From: UBA1181 sp963631545 | Lineage (GTDB): Bacteria; Bacteroidota; Bacteroidia; Bacteroidales; Paludibacteraceae | DNA length: 64,000 nt | Assembly (NCBI GenBank): GCA_963631545.1 | Contig: CAVGRN010000001.1 | Location: 40,849-104,848 of the forward strand | Reading direction: 5' to 3' | Shown: piece by piece, positions 50,990 through 60,791 of the stretch | Layout: each line of letters starts with the position of its first letter | How positions within the stretch are numbered: position 1 is the first letter of the stretch | Translations under genes and position numbers: made by a program | Notes under the pieces: generated by a model | Told to the model about the DNA's origin: nothing | Seen by the model: the letters and a program-made list of their open reading frames with translations, nothing else | Database searches by the model: none

Positions 50990-53530
50990 TTAGAAATCAA
51001 TGTGCAGAGCGAAACGGAATCCGTGCGGAGGAACATCCTCATGATCCAAGTAAGTCAGCCGCCAAATGTAACTCAACCTGAAGAGTTTCAATACGTTATC
51101 TAAGCCAACGCCCGCCTCCATATACGGTACTCCACCTAATGCATACGAGGTGTTTGGGAAGACGAACAATCCTTCGGGATTGCATTTCTCGGGGTTAGAA
51201 CTGTCCGATAGACTTCCCCACACACCTTTAAATGTAACAAACTCGCGGAGTTGCAATTTCCGAATGACGGGAATGCGATTGAGTATCAATCCATTAAGAT
51301 AATAGGCAATGTCCCACGTGAGCGAATGGTTGCAGACGAACTCCACAGGATCGAGAAGCGAAAAGGCTTGCGATTTTAAGGTGTAGGAGCAACTGGCGTC
51401 TGGTACATCCAAAAGCGTATACGGCACATCGTTCCACACTTTCGTGGCTTTCAGGAAGATATCAACATAGCCGAAATAGGAAAGCCAGAAACGCTGGTCA
51501 TATTGCAGTTCCGTTCTATTATAAGTGTAATCCGTGCCGATAACGCCCTGAACCCCAACGGTATGCGACAATGAAACAACGGGTTGTTCCTTGTTCAGCC
51601 TATATCTGAAACGCCGCGACTGATAGAACTTCTCGCCAGGGGCGTAACGGAGCGACACCTTCATCGTACTCATAGAATAATCGTCAACGGAAGAAAATGT
51701 GCCGTCATCGTTGTAGCGGTTGAACTTCGTGAGCCAAGTGGCGTACGACTTCTTATGCAACAGCTCCAACCCGATAGACAAACCGCAGTGAAACTCGTTT
51801 TTATAGGATAGTCCCGACTCTAATTGATAAATCGCATTTCGGTCGTCCGTCCGACTGAAAAGGGATGCCAGGATATTGTCCGCCCCCACGAAACTCTCGC
51901 CCACTTTGCCAACATCATACTTGCAGTAGGCACTAAGTGAGTGCAGAGGGTACTCCATACGATATTGTTTCTTGTCATTGAAAGAATATTCCAACTGCAA
52001 CATTCCTTTGGGGCGATGGTCGCGCAAACCATACGCTATGTAGGTGTTTAGGAAAAAATGCTTATCAAAGAACGTGGTTGTTTCGCCCCCCACCCTAAAC
52101 CGTAATCCTTCCAACCGATTGGCAGAGATTGTGGAGAAGAATGGTCCGTAGTCAAACTGGCTACCTTGTTTCTTTGTGGGGATGTAATTGTTAATGCAGA
52201 CATCCAAAATCGAGTGTAATGCCCTGTATATCTGCACGGATTTGAGTTTGTCCATCAGCGAGTCAGTCCGAGCCTCTTCACGTTTCAAAGGGGAGAGGCG
52301 TAGTGTGTCCCATACGGCGGCCGTCTGCTGTTCCGCGTTCTTTGCCTCTACCACCGGGGCAGGCTGGTCAAGAATGTCGCAAACCGTTGGACGCTCAAAC
52401 GAATAGTTTGTGTAGCGGTTTTCCCTTTCTCCGTAAACCCTTGGCAGACCTGGCACAAAAAACTCCACACACATATAGTCGCGCTTCACCAAACGGGTTC
52501 CGTCGGCAGACTTTTCAAAATCCTGTTCGATATACATCGTCTCAACAAAATTCAAATTGATGTCTCTCGGGATATTAAAATGCGCGTGATGTACAAAACG
52601 AGAAGAGTCTATGGCGACATACAGATTTCCCGTGAATCCATACGCTTCAGAAGTGCGAGGTGTGAAGGCGAGATTTACGCACGAGTCGCCATCCACCACC
52701 AAAGTATCCAAAATAAAGTATTTGTAGAAAGATGGTGCGACATTCGCCAACGGACTGACGAAGTGGTTGGAGAGCAGTTGCACGTCATTCTCGTAGAGAT
52801 CCACCTCGCGGAACATCTCGTCTAAGGTTTTGCGCACGCCTTCTTGGGGGAAAACCTCGTCGATGCCCGACTGTTTCTGTGCGTGTACATACGTACGCTC
52901 GCGATGCGGCTCTTTCTGATAATATTTGGTAGAATAGCTTTCGCGCAACCCCACCGGAAGGATGGACTTCCCGTAGCGAGAGGTGTCCGTGTGGTCATAG
53001 AGGAATCCGAATTTTCGAGAAAGCAGCGTGTGTTTGTGTTCCTCGAACTCGTTCCACGCATAGTTGATTTTCTGATAATGGTCGTATGAGCAGAAGTCGT
53101 GCGACTTGGGACTTGCAAGGTCTTTCCTTTCAATCATCTCCTTCACCAAATCCACGGCGGGATTGTTGCGGCTTTTGTATTTCTGTCGGTTGCGACTACT
53201 CACCACCACCTCGTTAAGCGACACGAAATCGGGCGATAAATTCACACGGATATTGTGTTTCACCCCATCCGCCCTTACACTCACCTTGTGGTCTTTGTAG
53301 CCCATCATCGAAAAGACGAGCACGCCAGGTTCTTTCGTAACAATGACAAAATGCCCCGAGAGGTCGGTCGTCGTTCCGCGTGTCGTATTCTTAAAGTAGA
53401 CAGAGACATTGGGCAAAGTTTCCCTGGTAACGGAATCCCGGACAATGCCGGAAACCTCCGTCTCTGCCGCCCTTACCGCAAGAGCTGACAACAAACAAAG
53501 GAGAAGTGTCTGAATTTTCTTTCTGAACAT
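50990..53530 (-). CDS. DUF5686 family outer-membrane protein with carboxypeptidase-like domain (846 aa)
   Basis: Signal peptide (FRKKIQTLLLCLLSALAVRA), a carboxypeptidase regulatory-like domain (VSGIVRDSVTRETLPNVSVYFKN), then the DUF5686 region beginning VDLVKEMIERKDLASP and a large beta-barrel ending FALHIDF. Such proteins are common in Bacteroidetes and their task is unknown; the build resembles TonB receptors without a plug. I start at ATG 53530, which is 6 codons inside the longest frame and directly opens a standard signal peptide. Confidence 0.85.
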   Translation of the reverse strand: MFRKKIQTLLLCLLSALAVRAAETEVSGIVRDSVTRETLPNVSVYFKNTTRGTTTDLSGHFVIVTKEPGVLVFSMMGYKDHKVSVRADGVKHNIRVNLSPDFVSLNEVVVSSRNRQKYKSRNNPAVDLVKEMIERKDLASPKSHDFCSYDHYQKINYAWNEFEEHKHTLLSRKFGFLYDHTDTSRYGKSILPVGLRESYSTKYYQKEPHRERTYVHAQKQSGIDEVFPQEGVRKTLDEMFREVDLYENDVQLLSNHFVSPLANVAPSFYKYFILDTLVVDGDSCVNLAFTPRTSEAYGFTGNLYVAIDSSRFVHHAHFNIPRDINLNFVETMYIEQDFEKSADGTRLVKRDYMCVEFFVPGLPRVYGERENRYTNYSFERPTVCDILDQPAPVVEAKNAEQQTAAVWDTLRLSPLKREEARTDSLMDKLKSVQIYRALHSILDVCINNYIPTKKQGSQFDYGPFFSTISANRLEGLRFRVGGETTTFFDKHFFLNTYIAYGLRDHRPKGMLQLEYSFNDKKQYRMEYPLHSLSAYCKYDVGKVGESFVGADNILASLFSRTDDRNAIYQLESGLSYKNEFHCGLSIGLELLHKKSYATWLTKFNRYNDDGTFSSVDDYSMSTMKVSLRYAPGEKFYQSRRFRYRLNKEQPVVSLSHTVGVQGVIGTDYTYNRTELQYDQRFWLSYFGYVDIFLKATKVWNDVPYTLLDVPDASCSYTLKSQAFSLLDPVEFVCNHSLTWDIAYYLNGLILNRIPVIRKLQLREFVTFKGVWGSLSDSSNPEKCNPEGLFVFPNTSYALGGVPYMEAGVGLDNVLKLFRLSYIWRLTYLDHEDVPPHGFRFALHIDF

Positions 53531-53571
53531 GAAGCCGAAAAATGTCAAAAATCAGGAAACGCCGCTAAGTT

Positions 53572-53593
53572 AAAAAAAAACGGAAAGAATCCG
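53572..53593 (-). terminator. Putative terminator of aspS
   Basis: On the minus strand a small CGGATTCTTTCCG hairpin is followed by T9. Confidence 0.5.
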
Positions 53594-53656
53594 CCATTAA
53601 ACAACACTTTAACGACAGATTCCTTCTATAAACAGAAACTAAAAATTCTAACTAAA

Positions 53657-55414
53657 TCAATCTTCTGGGACGAGTTCCAAGCCTAACTCGTCCAACTGGA
53701 CTTGATCGATGGCCGAAGGCGAATCAATCATCACATCGCGCCCCGAATTGTTTTTAGGGAATGCGATGCAGTCGCGGATAGAATCCAACCCTGCCAACAT
53801 CGACACCACACGGTCCAACCCGAACGCCAAACCACCGTGGGGAGGCGCACCATACTTAAACGCATTTATCAAGCAACCAAATTGGTCCATCGCCTTTTTA
53901 GGAGTGAAGCCAAGCAACTCAAACATTTTGTTTTGAAGTTCCGAATCGTGAATACGGATGGAGCCTCCGCCCAACTCAACACCATTCATCGCCAAATCGT
54001 AGGCATTGGCACGCACACGGCCAGGATCGCTGTCGAGGTACTGCACATCCTCTATCTTCGGACTTGTGAACGGATGGTGCATAGCGTAGAAACGTTGATC
54101 CTCCTCGTTCCACTCAAAGAGAGGAAAGTCGATGACCCAGAGCGGTGCGAACTTGTTTTTATCACGCAAGCCAAGACGCTCGCCCATTTCAAGGCGCAAT
54201 TCATTCATTTGTTTGCGGACGGTGTCGGGCTTTTCTCCGCAAAGAATCAGCATCAAATCGCCAGGTTTCGCTCCAAAACGCTCCGCCCATTTCTTCAAAT
54301 CATCCTGGCTGTAGAACTTATCCACCGATGATTTAAATGAGCCGTCATCCTCATATTTCACATAGACAAGGCCTTTGGCACCCACTTGCGGACGCTTCAC
54401 AAACTCTGTCAGTCCATCTAACTGTTTGCGGGTGTAGTTGGCACAACCCTCAGCATTGATTCCGACAACGAAATTGGCTCCGTCGAATACAGGGAAGTTC
54501 CTACCCTCGGTCAAATCCTTCAGTTCAACAAACGTCATTCCGAAACGCATATCGGGTTTGTCCGACCCATAGAGGCGCATGCACTCGTGCCACGTCATAC
54601 GAGGGAAGTCGCCTTCAAACTCCACGTTCTTCACATACTTAAAAATATGTTTGATCATACCTTCGAAGATATTCAGCACATCCTCCTGCTCCACGAAAGA
54701 CATTTCGCAGTCTATTTGTGTGAACTCTGGCTGGCGGTCGGCGCGGAGATCCTCATCGCGGAAACATTTCACAATCTGGAAGTAGCGGTCGATGCCTGCC
54801 ACCATCAAGAGTTGCTTGAATTGTTGCGGCGACTGAGGCAAAGCGTAGAACTGACCTTTATTCATTCGCGAAGGAACGACAAAATCGCGCGCCCCCTCAG
54901 GTGTCGACTTAATCAAGACGGGGGTTTCCACCTCCAAGAAGTGTTGGCTGTCCAGATAGCGGCGCACCTCGAAAGCGATTTTATGTCTCAACTCCAAGTT
55001 CTTGCGAACAGGGTTGCGGCGTATATCCAAATAGCGGTATTGCATACGGAGGTCGTCGCCACCGTCAGAATTATCCTCAATGGTGAATGGTGGCACTTCC
55101 GAAGGGTTCAACACCTTGATGCTTTTGGCGATGATTTCAATCTCTCCCGTTGGGATGTTTTTGTTTTTGTTGCTACGCTCGGCCACCTTGCCTTGCACTT
55201 GAATGACCCACTCACGTCCCACTTTGTTGGCGGCATCGCACAAAGCGGCATCGTCCGACTCGTTGAAAACCACTTGCGTGATGCCATACCTGTCGCGCAT
55301 ATCAATGAAAGTCATTCCTCCCATTTTACGGGATTTCTGCACCCAACCCGCCAACGTGACAGCCTCGCCGACGTTGGAGATATTGAGTTCTCCGCATGTT
55401 TTAGTCCTAAACAT
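53657..55414 (-). CDS. aspS: Aspartate--tRNA ligase (585 aa)
   Basis: Bacterial-type class IIb synthetase: N-terminal OB anticodon-binding domain (GWVQKSRKMGGMTFIDMRDR), motif 2 FRDEDLRADRQPEFTQID, inserted GAD domain, and motif 3 GGLAFGLDRVV. Normal length. A TAAATTTG box lies at 55472-55479 on the minus strand, 60 bp upstream. Confidence 0.97.
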   Translation of the reverse strand: MFRTKTCGELNISNVGEAVTLAGWVQKSRKMGGMTFIDMRDRYGITQVVFNESDDAALCDAANKVGREWVIQVQGKVAERSNKNKNIPTGEIEIIAKSIKVLNPSEVPPFTIEDNSDGGDDLRMQYRYLDIRRNPVRKNLELRHKIAFEVRRYLDSQHFLEVETPVLIKSTPEGARDFVVPSRMNKGQFYALPQSPQQFKQLLMVAGIDRYFQIVKCFRDEDLRADRQPEFTQIDCEMSFVEQEDVLNIFEGMIKHIFKYVKNVEFEGDFPRMTWHECMRLYGSDKPDMRFGMTFVELKDLTEGRNFPVFDGANFVVGINAEGCANYTRKQLDGLTEFVKRPQVGAKGLVYVKYEDDGSFKSSVDKFYSQDDLKKWAERFGAKPGDLMLILCGEKPDTVRKQMNELRLEMGERLGLRDKNKFAPLWVIDFPLFEWNEEDQRFYAMHHPFTSPKIEDVQYLDSDPGRVRANAYDLAMNGVELGGGSIRIHDSELQNKMFELLGFTPKKAMDQFGCLINAFKYGAPPHGGLAFGLDRVVSMLAGLDSIRDCIAFPKNNSGRDVMIDSPSAIDQVQLDELGLELVPED

Positions 55415-55471
55415 TTTCCTTATCTGATATTTATGTTTTATTCAAATCATTACGGCACATAGAGCCGACCG

Positions 55472-55479
55472 CAAATTTA
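55472..55479 (-). promoter_or_regulatory. Putative aspS promoter -7 box
   Basis: TAAATTTG on the minus strand (exact TAnnTTTG). Confidence 0.5.
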
Positions 55480-55536
55480 CAAAACAATAAAATAATCACA
55501 TACCGATTTTCAACAATCATATTGGGTTAAATTTTG

Positions 55537-55544
55537 TATATTTG
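55537..55544 (+). promoter_or_regulatory. Putative aminotransferase promoter -7 box (TATATTTG)
   Basis: Exact consensus; it rules out the TTG at 55534 as a start and favours the ATG at 55594. Confidence 0.6.
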
Positions 55545-55593
55545 CCGTGTTTATACCCAAATGGGAAAAAGAAACGAAAGAATAAGCGAAATT

Positions 55594-56793
55594 ATGCCAC
55601 AAACATCGAGCCGTGGGCAGTCTATGCCGCAGTCCCCTATCAGAAAATTGGTTCCGCTTGCTGACAAAGCAAAGGAACGCGGGATTAAGGTGTACCATTT
55701 AAATATCGGTCAGCCAGACTTAAAGACACCGCAAATTGCGTTGGATGCCTTGAAGAAGATTGACCGAAAAATCTTGGAATACAGTCCGAGTGACGGAATA
55801 AAAAGCCTCCGCCAGAAACTTGCAGGTTATTACCACAAATTCAATATCGACGTTACCGCCAACGATATTATCATCACTTGCGGTGGTTCGGAGGCGGTGA
55901 ACTTTGCGTTCATGGCCTGCCTCGACCCAGGCGACGAGATTATCGTTCCAGAGCCTGCGTATGCCAATTACACCGCATTCGCCATCGCCGCCGGTGCGGT
56001 CATCAAACCGATACTTTCGACCATTGAAGAAGGTTTCGCCCTTCCCCACATCGAACGGTTTGAGGAGATGATAACCCCTCGCACAAAGGGTATCCTCATC
56101 TGCAACCCCAACAACCCGACGGGCTATCTCTACAACCAAAAGGAGATGAACAAAATACGGGATTTGGTGAAGAAATACGACCTGTTTCTCTTCTCCGACG
56201 AAGTTTACCGCGAGTTCTGTTACACGGGCGCACCATATATATCCGCCTTTCACTTGAAGGGTATTGAGGAAAATGTGATATTATTTGACTCGGTTTCAAA
56301 AAGATACAGCGAGTGCGGAATCCGAATCGGTGCTTTGGTGACCAAAAACGAGGAGGTACGCAAGAGCGTTATGAAGTTCTGCCAAGCTCGCCTTAGTCCG
56401 CCACTTATCGGACAGATTGTGGCAGAAGCCTCCATCGACACGCCAGACGAATATATGTTGGAGATGTACAACGAATATGTAGAGCGTAGAAAATACCTGA
56501 TTGATGGCTTGAACCGCATTCCAGGCGTTTACTCACCTATTCCAATGGGTGCGTTCTATACCGTAGCACGGTTGCCAATTGACGATTCAGACAAGTTCTG
56601 TGCGTGGTTGCTTAACGATTTCAGCTACGAGGGGCAAACCGTTATGATGGCACCCGCCTCGGGTTTCTACACAGGAAAAGATGACGGAAGAAACGAGGTG
56701 CGCGTGGCATACGTGCTTGAAAAAGAAGAGTTGGCAAAAGCCCTGTTCGTGTTAGGAAAAGCCTTGGAGGCATACCCTGGACGGACGCTATAG
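55594..56793 (+). CDS. Pyridoxal phosphate-dependent aminotransferase, class I/II (399 aa)
   Basis: Fold type I aminotransferase with substrate loop NIGQPDLKTP, CGGSEAVNFAF, the NPNNPTGYLY motif, SDEVYREF, and the PLP lysine in DSVSKRYSECGIRIG. Closest in feel to aspartate/aromatic-type enzymes, but specificity is not assignable. Candidate starts are 55561 and 55594; I use 55594 because the family sequence begins about there and it leaves a leader of usual length. The ABC-permease-like gene follows after 15 bp. Confidence 0.9.
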   Translation: MPQTSSRGQSMPQSPIRKLVPLADKAKERGIKVYHLNIGQPDLKTPQIALDALKKIDRKILEYSPSDGIKSLRQKLAGYYHKFNIDVTANDIIITCGGSEAVNFAFMACLDPGDEIIVPEPAYANYTAFAIAAGAVIKPILSTIEEGFALPHIERFEEMITPRTKGILICNPNNPTGYLYNQKEMNKIRDLVKKYDLFLFSDEVYREFCYTGAPYISAFHLKGIEENVILFDSVSKRYSECGIRIGALVTKNEEVRKSVMKFCQARLSPPLIGQIVAEASIDTPDEYMLEMYNEYVERRKYLIDGLNRIPGVYSPIPMGAFYTVARLPIDDSDKFCAWLLNDFSYEGQTVMMAPASGFYTGKDDGRNEVRVAYVLEKEELAKALFVLGKALEAYPGRTL

Positions 56794-56808
56794 CCTGCAC
56801 ACATTCAG

Positions 56809-58056
56809 ATGGGTTACGAACTCCACATCGCCAAGAAACTCTTTTTTAGCCAGCAAGGGCAGAAAAGAATCTCCCACTCCATCGTCCGACTCTCCATCGG
56901 CGGCATAGCCCTCAGTTTGGTGGTGATGATTGTGGCAGTGGCAGTGGTTGTCGGCTTCAAAAAAGAGGTGCGCAACAAAATCATCGGGTTCGGTTCGCAC
57001 TTGCAGGTAACAGCATCGTTCAGCAACCAAAGTTACGAAACGCTGCCGTTGGAGTTCGACTCGTCGTTGGTGCGGCAACTACGCGTTGCACCATCCGTCA
57101 AACACGTGCAACGCTTTTCCACCCAACCCGGAATCTTGAAGGTTGGGGACGATTTTCACGGCATTGTTCTTAAAGGTGTTGACCAAGAGTACGATTGGAC
57201 GTTCTTCCAAAACAATCTGAAACAGGGAACATTTCCGGTGATGATTGACAGTGTCAACTGCAATGATATCTTGATTTCGCAGAAAGTGGCAGACATGCTG
57301 CACCTGTCCGTCGGGGAAAAGGCATTCGCCTACTTCATCATCAACGAGAAAGTGAGGGTGCGACCGCTAACAGTATGCGGCATTTATGCGACAGGTTTTT
57401 CGGACTATGACAATCTCTTTGTGATTGGCGATATGCGCCATATCCGCCGTCTCAACCAGTGGGAGGAGAACCAGTGCAGTGGGTTGGAAATCGAGTTGAA
57501 TGACTTTAACCAGATTGACAAGGCGACTCAAAACCTCTACCCTTACATCGGCAACCGGTTTGACTCAAAAGGCAACTATTATATGCTGAAAAACATCAAG
57601 GAAATCAACCCGCAGATTTTCAGTTGGTTGGATTTGCTTGATATGAACGTGGTGATCATATTCATACTGATGGCGGCGGTGGCTGGATTTACGATGATTT
57701 CCGGGTTGCTGATTCTGATTTTGGATCGTACCAATATGATTGGACTACTGAAAGCCTTGGGGGCGGACAATGCGAGCGTGCAGCGGTTATTCCTCTACGT
57801 CGCGCTTTTTATTGTCGGGAAAGGTCTGCTGATTGGGAACATTGTCGGAGTGCTTTTATGTATTCTTCAAAAGAAATTCGGGGTCGTACGGTTAGACCCA
57901 GACATATATTATGTGGAGAGTGTCCCGATGGACCTCGTGTGGTGGCAAGTGTTGGCAATCAATTTGGGTGTGATCGCACTATCGTTTGTTGTTTTGCGTT
58001 TGTCAACCTATATCATCACAAAAATCACCCCCATCAAATCCATACGGTTTGAGTAG
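56809..58056 (+). CDS. FtsX/LolC-LolE-like ABC transporter permease (415 aa)
   Basis: Four transmembrane segments: one near residue 30-48, a large periplasmic MacB-like domain (about 50-270), then three C-terminal helices within an FtsX domain (GFTMISGLLILILDRTNMIGLLKALGA). This is the LolC/E arrangement used for lipoprotein release from the inner membrane. The cognate ATPase is not adjacent. Confidence 0.88.
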   Translation: MGYELHIAKKLFFSQQGQKRISHSIVRLSIGGIALSLVVMIVAVAVVVGFKKEVRNKIIGFGSHLQVTASFSNQSYETLPLEFDSSLVRQLRVAPSVKHVQRFSTQPGILKVGDDFHGIVLKGVDQEYDWTFFQNNLKQGTFPVMIDSVNCNDILISQKVADMLHLSVGEKAFAYFIINEKVRVRPLTVCGIYATGFSDYDNLFVIGDMRHIRRLNQWEENQCSGLEIELNDFNQIDKATQNLYPYIGNRFDSKGNYYMLKNIKEINPQIFSWLDLLDMNVVIIFILMAAVAGFTMISGLLILILDRTNMIGLLKALGADNASVQRLFLYVALFIVGKGLLIGNIVGVLLCILQKKFGVVRLDPDIYYVESVPMDLVWWQVLAINLGVIALSFVVLRLSTYIITKITPIKSIRFE

Positions 58057-58136
58057 TGATTACGTGTAACCCAACGCTCAAATACTTGTTTTTTTGTGAT
58101 TAATGTAAGAGATTTGCAAAGAAAAACATAGAGGAT

Positions 58137-58826
58137 ATGGACAAGATTTTTCCTTATGATGCGGAAGTGGAAAGGCTTTACAGCCAAGCGCAAAAGCTGT
58201 TTCGGGCTTCGATGAACGGGATTGTCTCGCAGAGTATGTCGGCATTGGGGTACAAACTGAATTTCGGCGTTGCATTGCCGCGTATAAAGGAAATCAGTCT
58301 GCGGTTTGAACCCAACATGCTGTTGGCGCAAAGGGCTTGGTGGTCTGGATGTCGAGAAATGATGATTTTTGCCACTCATCTTTTAGGGCGGAGTGATGCT
58401 GAAAAAAATCCGATGAAACCGCAAGATTTGGAGGAATGGAGTTCGCAAATCATCAATCTTGAGTTGTGTGAGCAGTTCTCTAAAAACTACCTCAGCCGCA
58501 TTGATTTTAAGGCGAGCGAAATGTTTTCGCACTATCTGTTAGAAAATCGCAAAGACAAATTTCAAATCGCCCTTGCTTACATCAACTATTGCAATCTTCT
58601 TCTACGAGAGCCGACGGCAGAAATAGATAAGTCATTCTTGTTTGCAATCCTTGAACGAGATGCCTACTCTGACGAATATTTTATTTACTCATCGGCGGCG
58701 CGATGCCTTAGGATTTTAACTCGGACAAGCGAAGTTCAAGTGAAAAATTTTGTTGAACGACTTGATCCAGGGAAAGGTCCTGGGGTGAATCTCATTAAAG
58801 AAGAAGTAAACACTGCACTTTTCTGA
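58137..58826 (+). CDS. AlkD-like DNA alkylation repair/HEAT-repeat protein (229 aa)
   Basis: All-helical protein starting with LFRASMNGIVSQSMSALGYKLNFGVALPRIKEI, then LLAQRAWWSGCREMMIFATHLL, resembling the AlkD-type HEAT-like repeat family that recognises alkylated bases. The catalytic Trp/Asp set of AlkD cannot be confirmed by eye, so activity is uncertain. 80 bp after the permease gene. Confidence 0.6.
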   Translation: MDKIFPYDAEVERLYSQAQKLFRASMNGIVSQSMSALGYKLNFGVALPRIKEISLRFEPNMLLAQRAWWSGCREMMIFATHLLGRSDAEKNPMKPQDLEEWSSQIINLELCEQFSKNYLSRIDFKASEMFSHYLLENRKDKFQIALAYINYCNLLLREPTAEIDKSFLFAILERDAYSDEYFIYSSAARCLRILTRTSEVQVKNFVERLDPGKGPGVNLIKEEVNTALF

Positions 58827-58882
58827 GTCAAAGGCCACAAAGCGAGAATAGTTCCTTTGATAGAAAAAGAAAACTTATTTAT

Positions 58883-59551
58883 ATGAAAAAAGAACCTAAA
58901 AACAACGTGAAAACGTGCGTTGCCACTTACGACAAAGTCAAGGCAGAAAAAGCCAATACCTGGACGCACATCATCTCCCTGCTACTGTTTGCAGTTATGT
59001 CAGTCTTCCTTTTGTGGAAGGGTTGTCAGAACCATTCGAAGCTCCTCATGTTCAGCCTCATTCTATTCGTTGTGGCAGAGGTGATGATGTTCACTTCGTC
59101 CTCATTGTACCATTACGCGAAAGACCCCGAAACGAAGCACCGTTTGCGGTATTTTGACCATTGCGCCATTTATGTTTCTATTGCTGGTTCCTATTCGCCC
59201 ATATTGCTATGGACGATCGGCGGCACGTTGGGTTACGTTTGTTTTGCAGTGATTTGGTCGCTCGCTCTCATAGGGTCGATCTACAAGATATGCGCCTTAG
59301 GGAAACATCCGAGGCTGTCGCTGATTTTGTACATTGCAATGGGTTGGTTGGTGGTGTTCATCGCCAAACCGGTGATTATTGCCTTCCCCGCCATCAGTCT
59401 TTGGTTTCTGTTAAGTGAGGGTATTGCCTTCACCCTTGGCACTTACTTTTTTTGGAAAGACGACAGGCATACCTATTACCATGCGATATGGCACATCGCC
59501 ATTTTCTTAGGGTGCGTATGCCACTTGTTGGTACTTTGGTTCTTGGTGTGA
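58883..59551 (+). CDS. Hemolysin III/PAQR family membrane protein (222 aa)
   Basis: Seven transmembrane helices with the PAQR signatures SSSLYH in helix 2, FDHCAIYVSIAGSYSP, and HAIWHIAIFLG in the last helix; the conserved Ser, Asp and three His form a zinc-hydrolase-like site in the family. Despite the name, a hemolytic role is not established for most members. Confidence 0.9.
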   Translation: MKKEPKNNVKTCVATYDKVKAEKANTWTHIISLLLFAVMSVFLLWKGCQNHSKLLMFSLILFVVAEVMMFTSSSLYHYAKDPETKHRLRYFDHCAIYVSIAGSYSPILLWTIGGTLGYVCFAVIWSLALIGSIYKICALGKHPRLSLILYIAMGWLVVFIAKPVIIAFPAISLWFLLSEGIAFTLGTYFFWKDDRHTYYHAIWHIAIFLGCVCHLLVLWFLV

Positions 59552-59649
59552 AGTTTAGAGTTGAAAGAAAGATTCGTACACAACCAACCCTTTCTCTGTA
59601 AGAACATATTTTTGTTGGGGATGTCTTGGTGAAGTCAGGAAATACAAAA

Positions 59650-59715
59650 CCCCACAGAGTACGCCGGATTTTCCCCAAGCCCTGCTTCGGGTACACATCT
59701 GCGTATACTGTGGGG
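59650..59715 (-). terminator. Long hairpin, probable terminator of the HU-like transcript
   Basis: A 15-bp arm (59650-59664) pairs with 59701-59715 with two mismatches (CCCCACAG/CTGTGGGG core); the 36-nt loop has its own CCC/GGG pairing. On the minus strand TTTTGTATTT follows. Confidence 0.6.
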
Positions 59716-59721
59716 TGAATG

Positions 59722-59793
59722 CTACTCAGTTTGGCTGTTTTCCCCGCCCACCATTCCCTCTAATGCGGCCGCAATCAGAAACAAGATGAGCAT
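59722..59793 (-). CDS. Possible 23-residue membrane peptide
   Basis: Minus-strand ATG frame 39 bp after the HU-like stop; begins MLILFLIAAALEG and ends with a polar tail. The same frame stays open back to the HU stop and codes for more hydrophobic residues (LWWLFFWQI), and a GGAGG lies directly after that stop. Bacteroides HU-like genes are often followed by a tiny peptide gene, but this one does not look like it. Too short for certainty. Confidence 0.2.
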   Translation of the reverse strand: MLILFLIAAALEGMVGGENSQTE

Positions 59794-59832
59794 TATCTGC
59801 CAAAAGAATAGCCACCAGAGGCGGCTGCCTCC

Positions 59833-60279
59833 TCAAAGATTCACTGAGCTGTCGCCCTCCTTCACCGCCTTCAGCGCGGCGGTTTGCACCCTGCGGCTTG
59901 TCACTTGGTTAAACTTCGCCTGCCCTAATAGGTTGTCAAAGTCCCTACCTGGTGTGAACAGGATGTTCACCGCCTTGATGTTGGACGACGTAAACTCCGC
60001 AAGCGCCCCAGCTCCCTCGCTGCTGAGCGAGATGGAGAAATCTCCCAACTCTCCCAACTTGATTTTGTTGCCGTTGAGCAATTGCTCAACTAAACACTCA
60101 CACATGTCCGAGAGAACCCCCTTTACCGTCCCACGGCTATATACACCATTGTGGTCGGCAATGTGCTTTGCAAACATCTCTAAACTCCAAACCTCACGAA
60201 TTTGGTTCTTCGCATACGCCTTTGGCGCTTCACCAGGGTTCGTAACACTGGTTTTCATGTAGACACTGTAGTCTATCAT
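59833..60279 (-). CDS. HU-like DNA-binding protein, Bacteroidales type (148 aa)
   Basis: Starts MIDYSVYMKTSVTNPGE, then a HU/IHF-like fold with FAKHIADHNGVYSRGTVKGVLSDM and the beta-arm region KIKLGELGDFSISLSSEG, and a C-terminal extension (VNILFTPGRDFDNLL, VTSRRVQTAALKAVKEG). This matches the HU-like (HU-HIG) proteins abundant in Bacteroidales, thought to bind DNA or RNA. ATG 60279 is the family start; the longer frame up to 60393 only translates the upstream hairpin repeats. A leader of about 500 nt with repeated hairpins precedes it. Confidence 0.9.
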   Translation of the reverse strand: MIDYSVYMKTSVTNPGEAPKAYAKNQIREVWSLEMFAKHIADHNGVYSRGTVKGVLSDMCECLVEQLLNGNKIKLGELGDFSISLSSEGAGALAEFTSSNIKAVNILFTPGRDFDNLLGQAKFNQVTSRRVQTAALKAVKEGDSSVNL

Positions 60280-60283
60280 GGTT

Positions 60284-60662
60284 AATTGCCCATCGCCGGT
60301 ATGGGACTTGATATTTATCCGGTTAACAACCAGACCCGGCCAATTTTTTTTTAATTGTACCCCACCGCCGTTATGGGGCTTATATTCATCCAACTGATCG
60401 TCGGATTCGACGTGAAATTTTAAAGTATAGCTATGTCATAAAATTGCCCATCGCCGGTATGGGACTCGGTATTTATCCGGTTATAACCGGACCCGACAGT
60501 GTAAAACTATCTTGCCCCCTTGTCAGTATGAGGCTTTTTATTCGCTCGGCTCACCGCCGAACTCGACATTTTTTTGGGGAATCCCTTTGTGGTTCCACCT
60601 AAATTTAGCCCACCGCTTGTGTGGTATTTATTTTTTTTCCCGACCCTTCGTCGGATTGATGC
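60284..60662 (-). repeat. Array of five degenerate double-hairpin units
   Basis: Units at 60284-60342, 60353-60415, 60442-60500, 60512-60568 and 60604-60662. Each has hairpin 1 (CCCAT/ATGGG, CCCCA/TGGGG or CCAC/GTGG around a CGCCGGT-like loop), an AT-rich spacer with TATT, and hairpin 2 (for example TCCGGTTATAACCGGA, TCGGC/GCCGA, CCGAC/GTCGG), then TCGACA-like sequence. Unit 4 hairpin 1 is weak. Stems change in a compensated way while the layout is kept. Confidence 0.75.
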
Positions 60663-60791
60663 CTTATGGTTTACATTATGTTCACACATAATATTTTTTA
60701 CCATAAGAGGTAGAACAAAACAGCTCTTGCCGTTTGCCATAGTAGAAATTAGATTTCAATTTCTACCGTCATAATTGAATTTATGACAATA

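Noticed and set aside
60280..60393. 38-codon N-terminal extension of the HU-like protein
   Set aside because: It translates hairpin unit 1 and 2 sequence; the family begins MIDYSVYM at 60279.
60284..60662. Integron attC-like sites
   Set aside because: The hairpins lack GTTRRRY/RYYYAAC core sites, and there is no integrase.
60507..60740. 77-codon minus-strand frame upstream of the HU-like gene
   Set aside because: It lies over hairpin units 4 and 5, has no family resemblance, and is better explained as structured leader; kept only as a remark.
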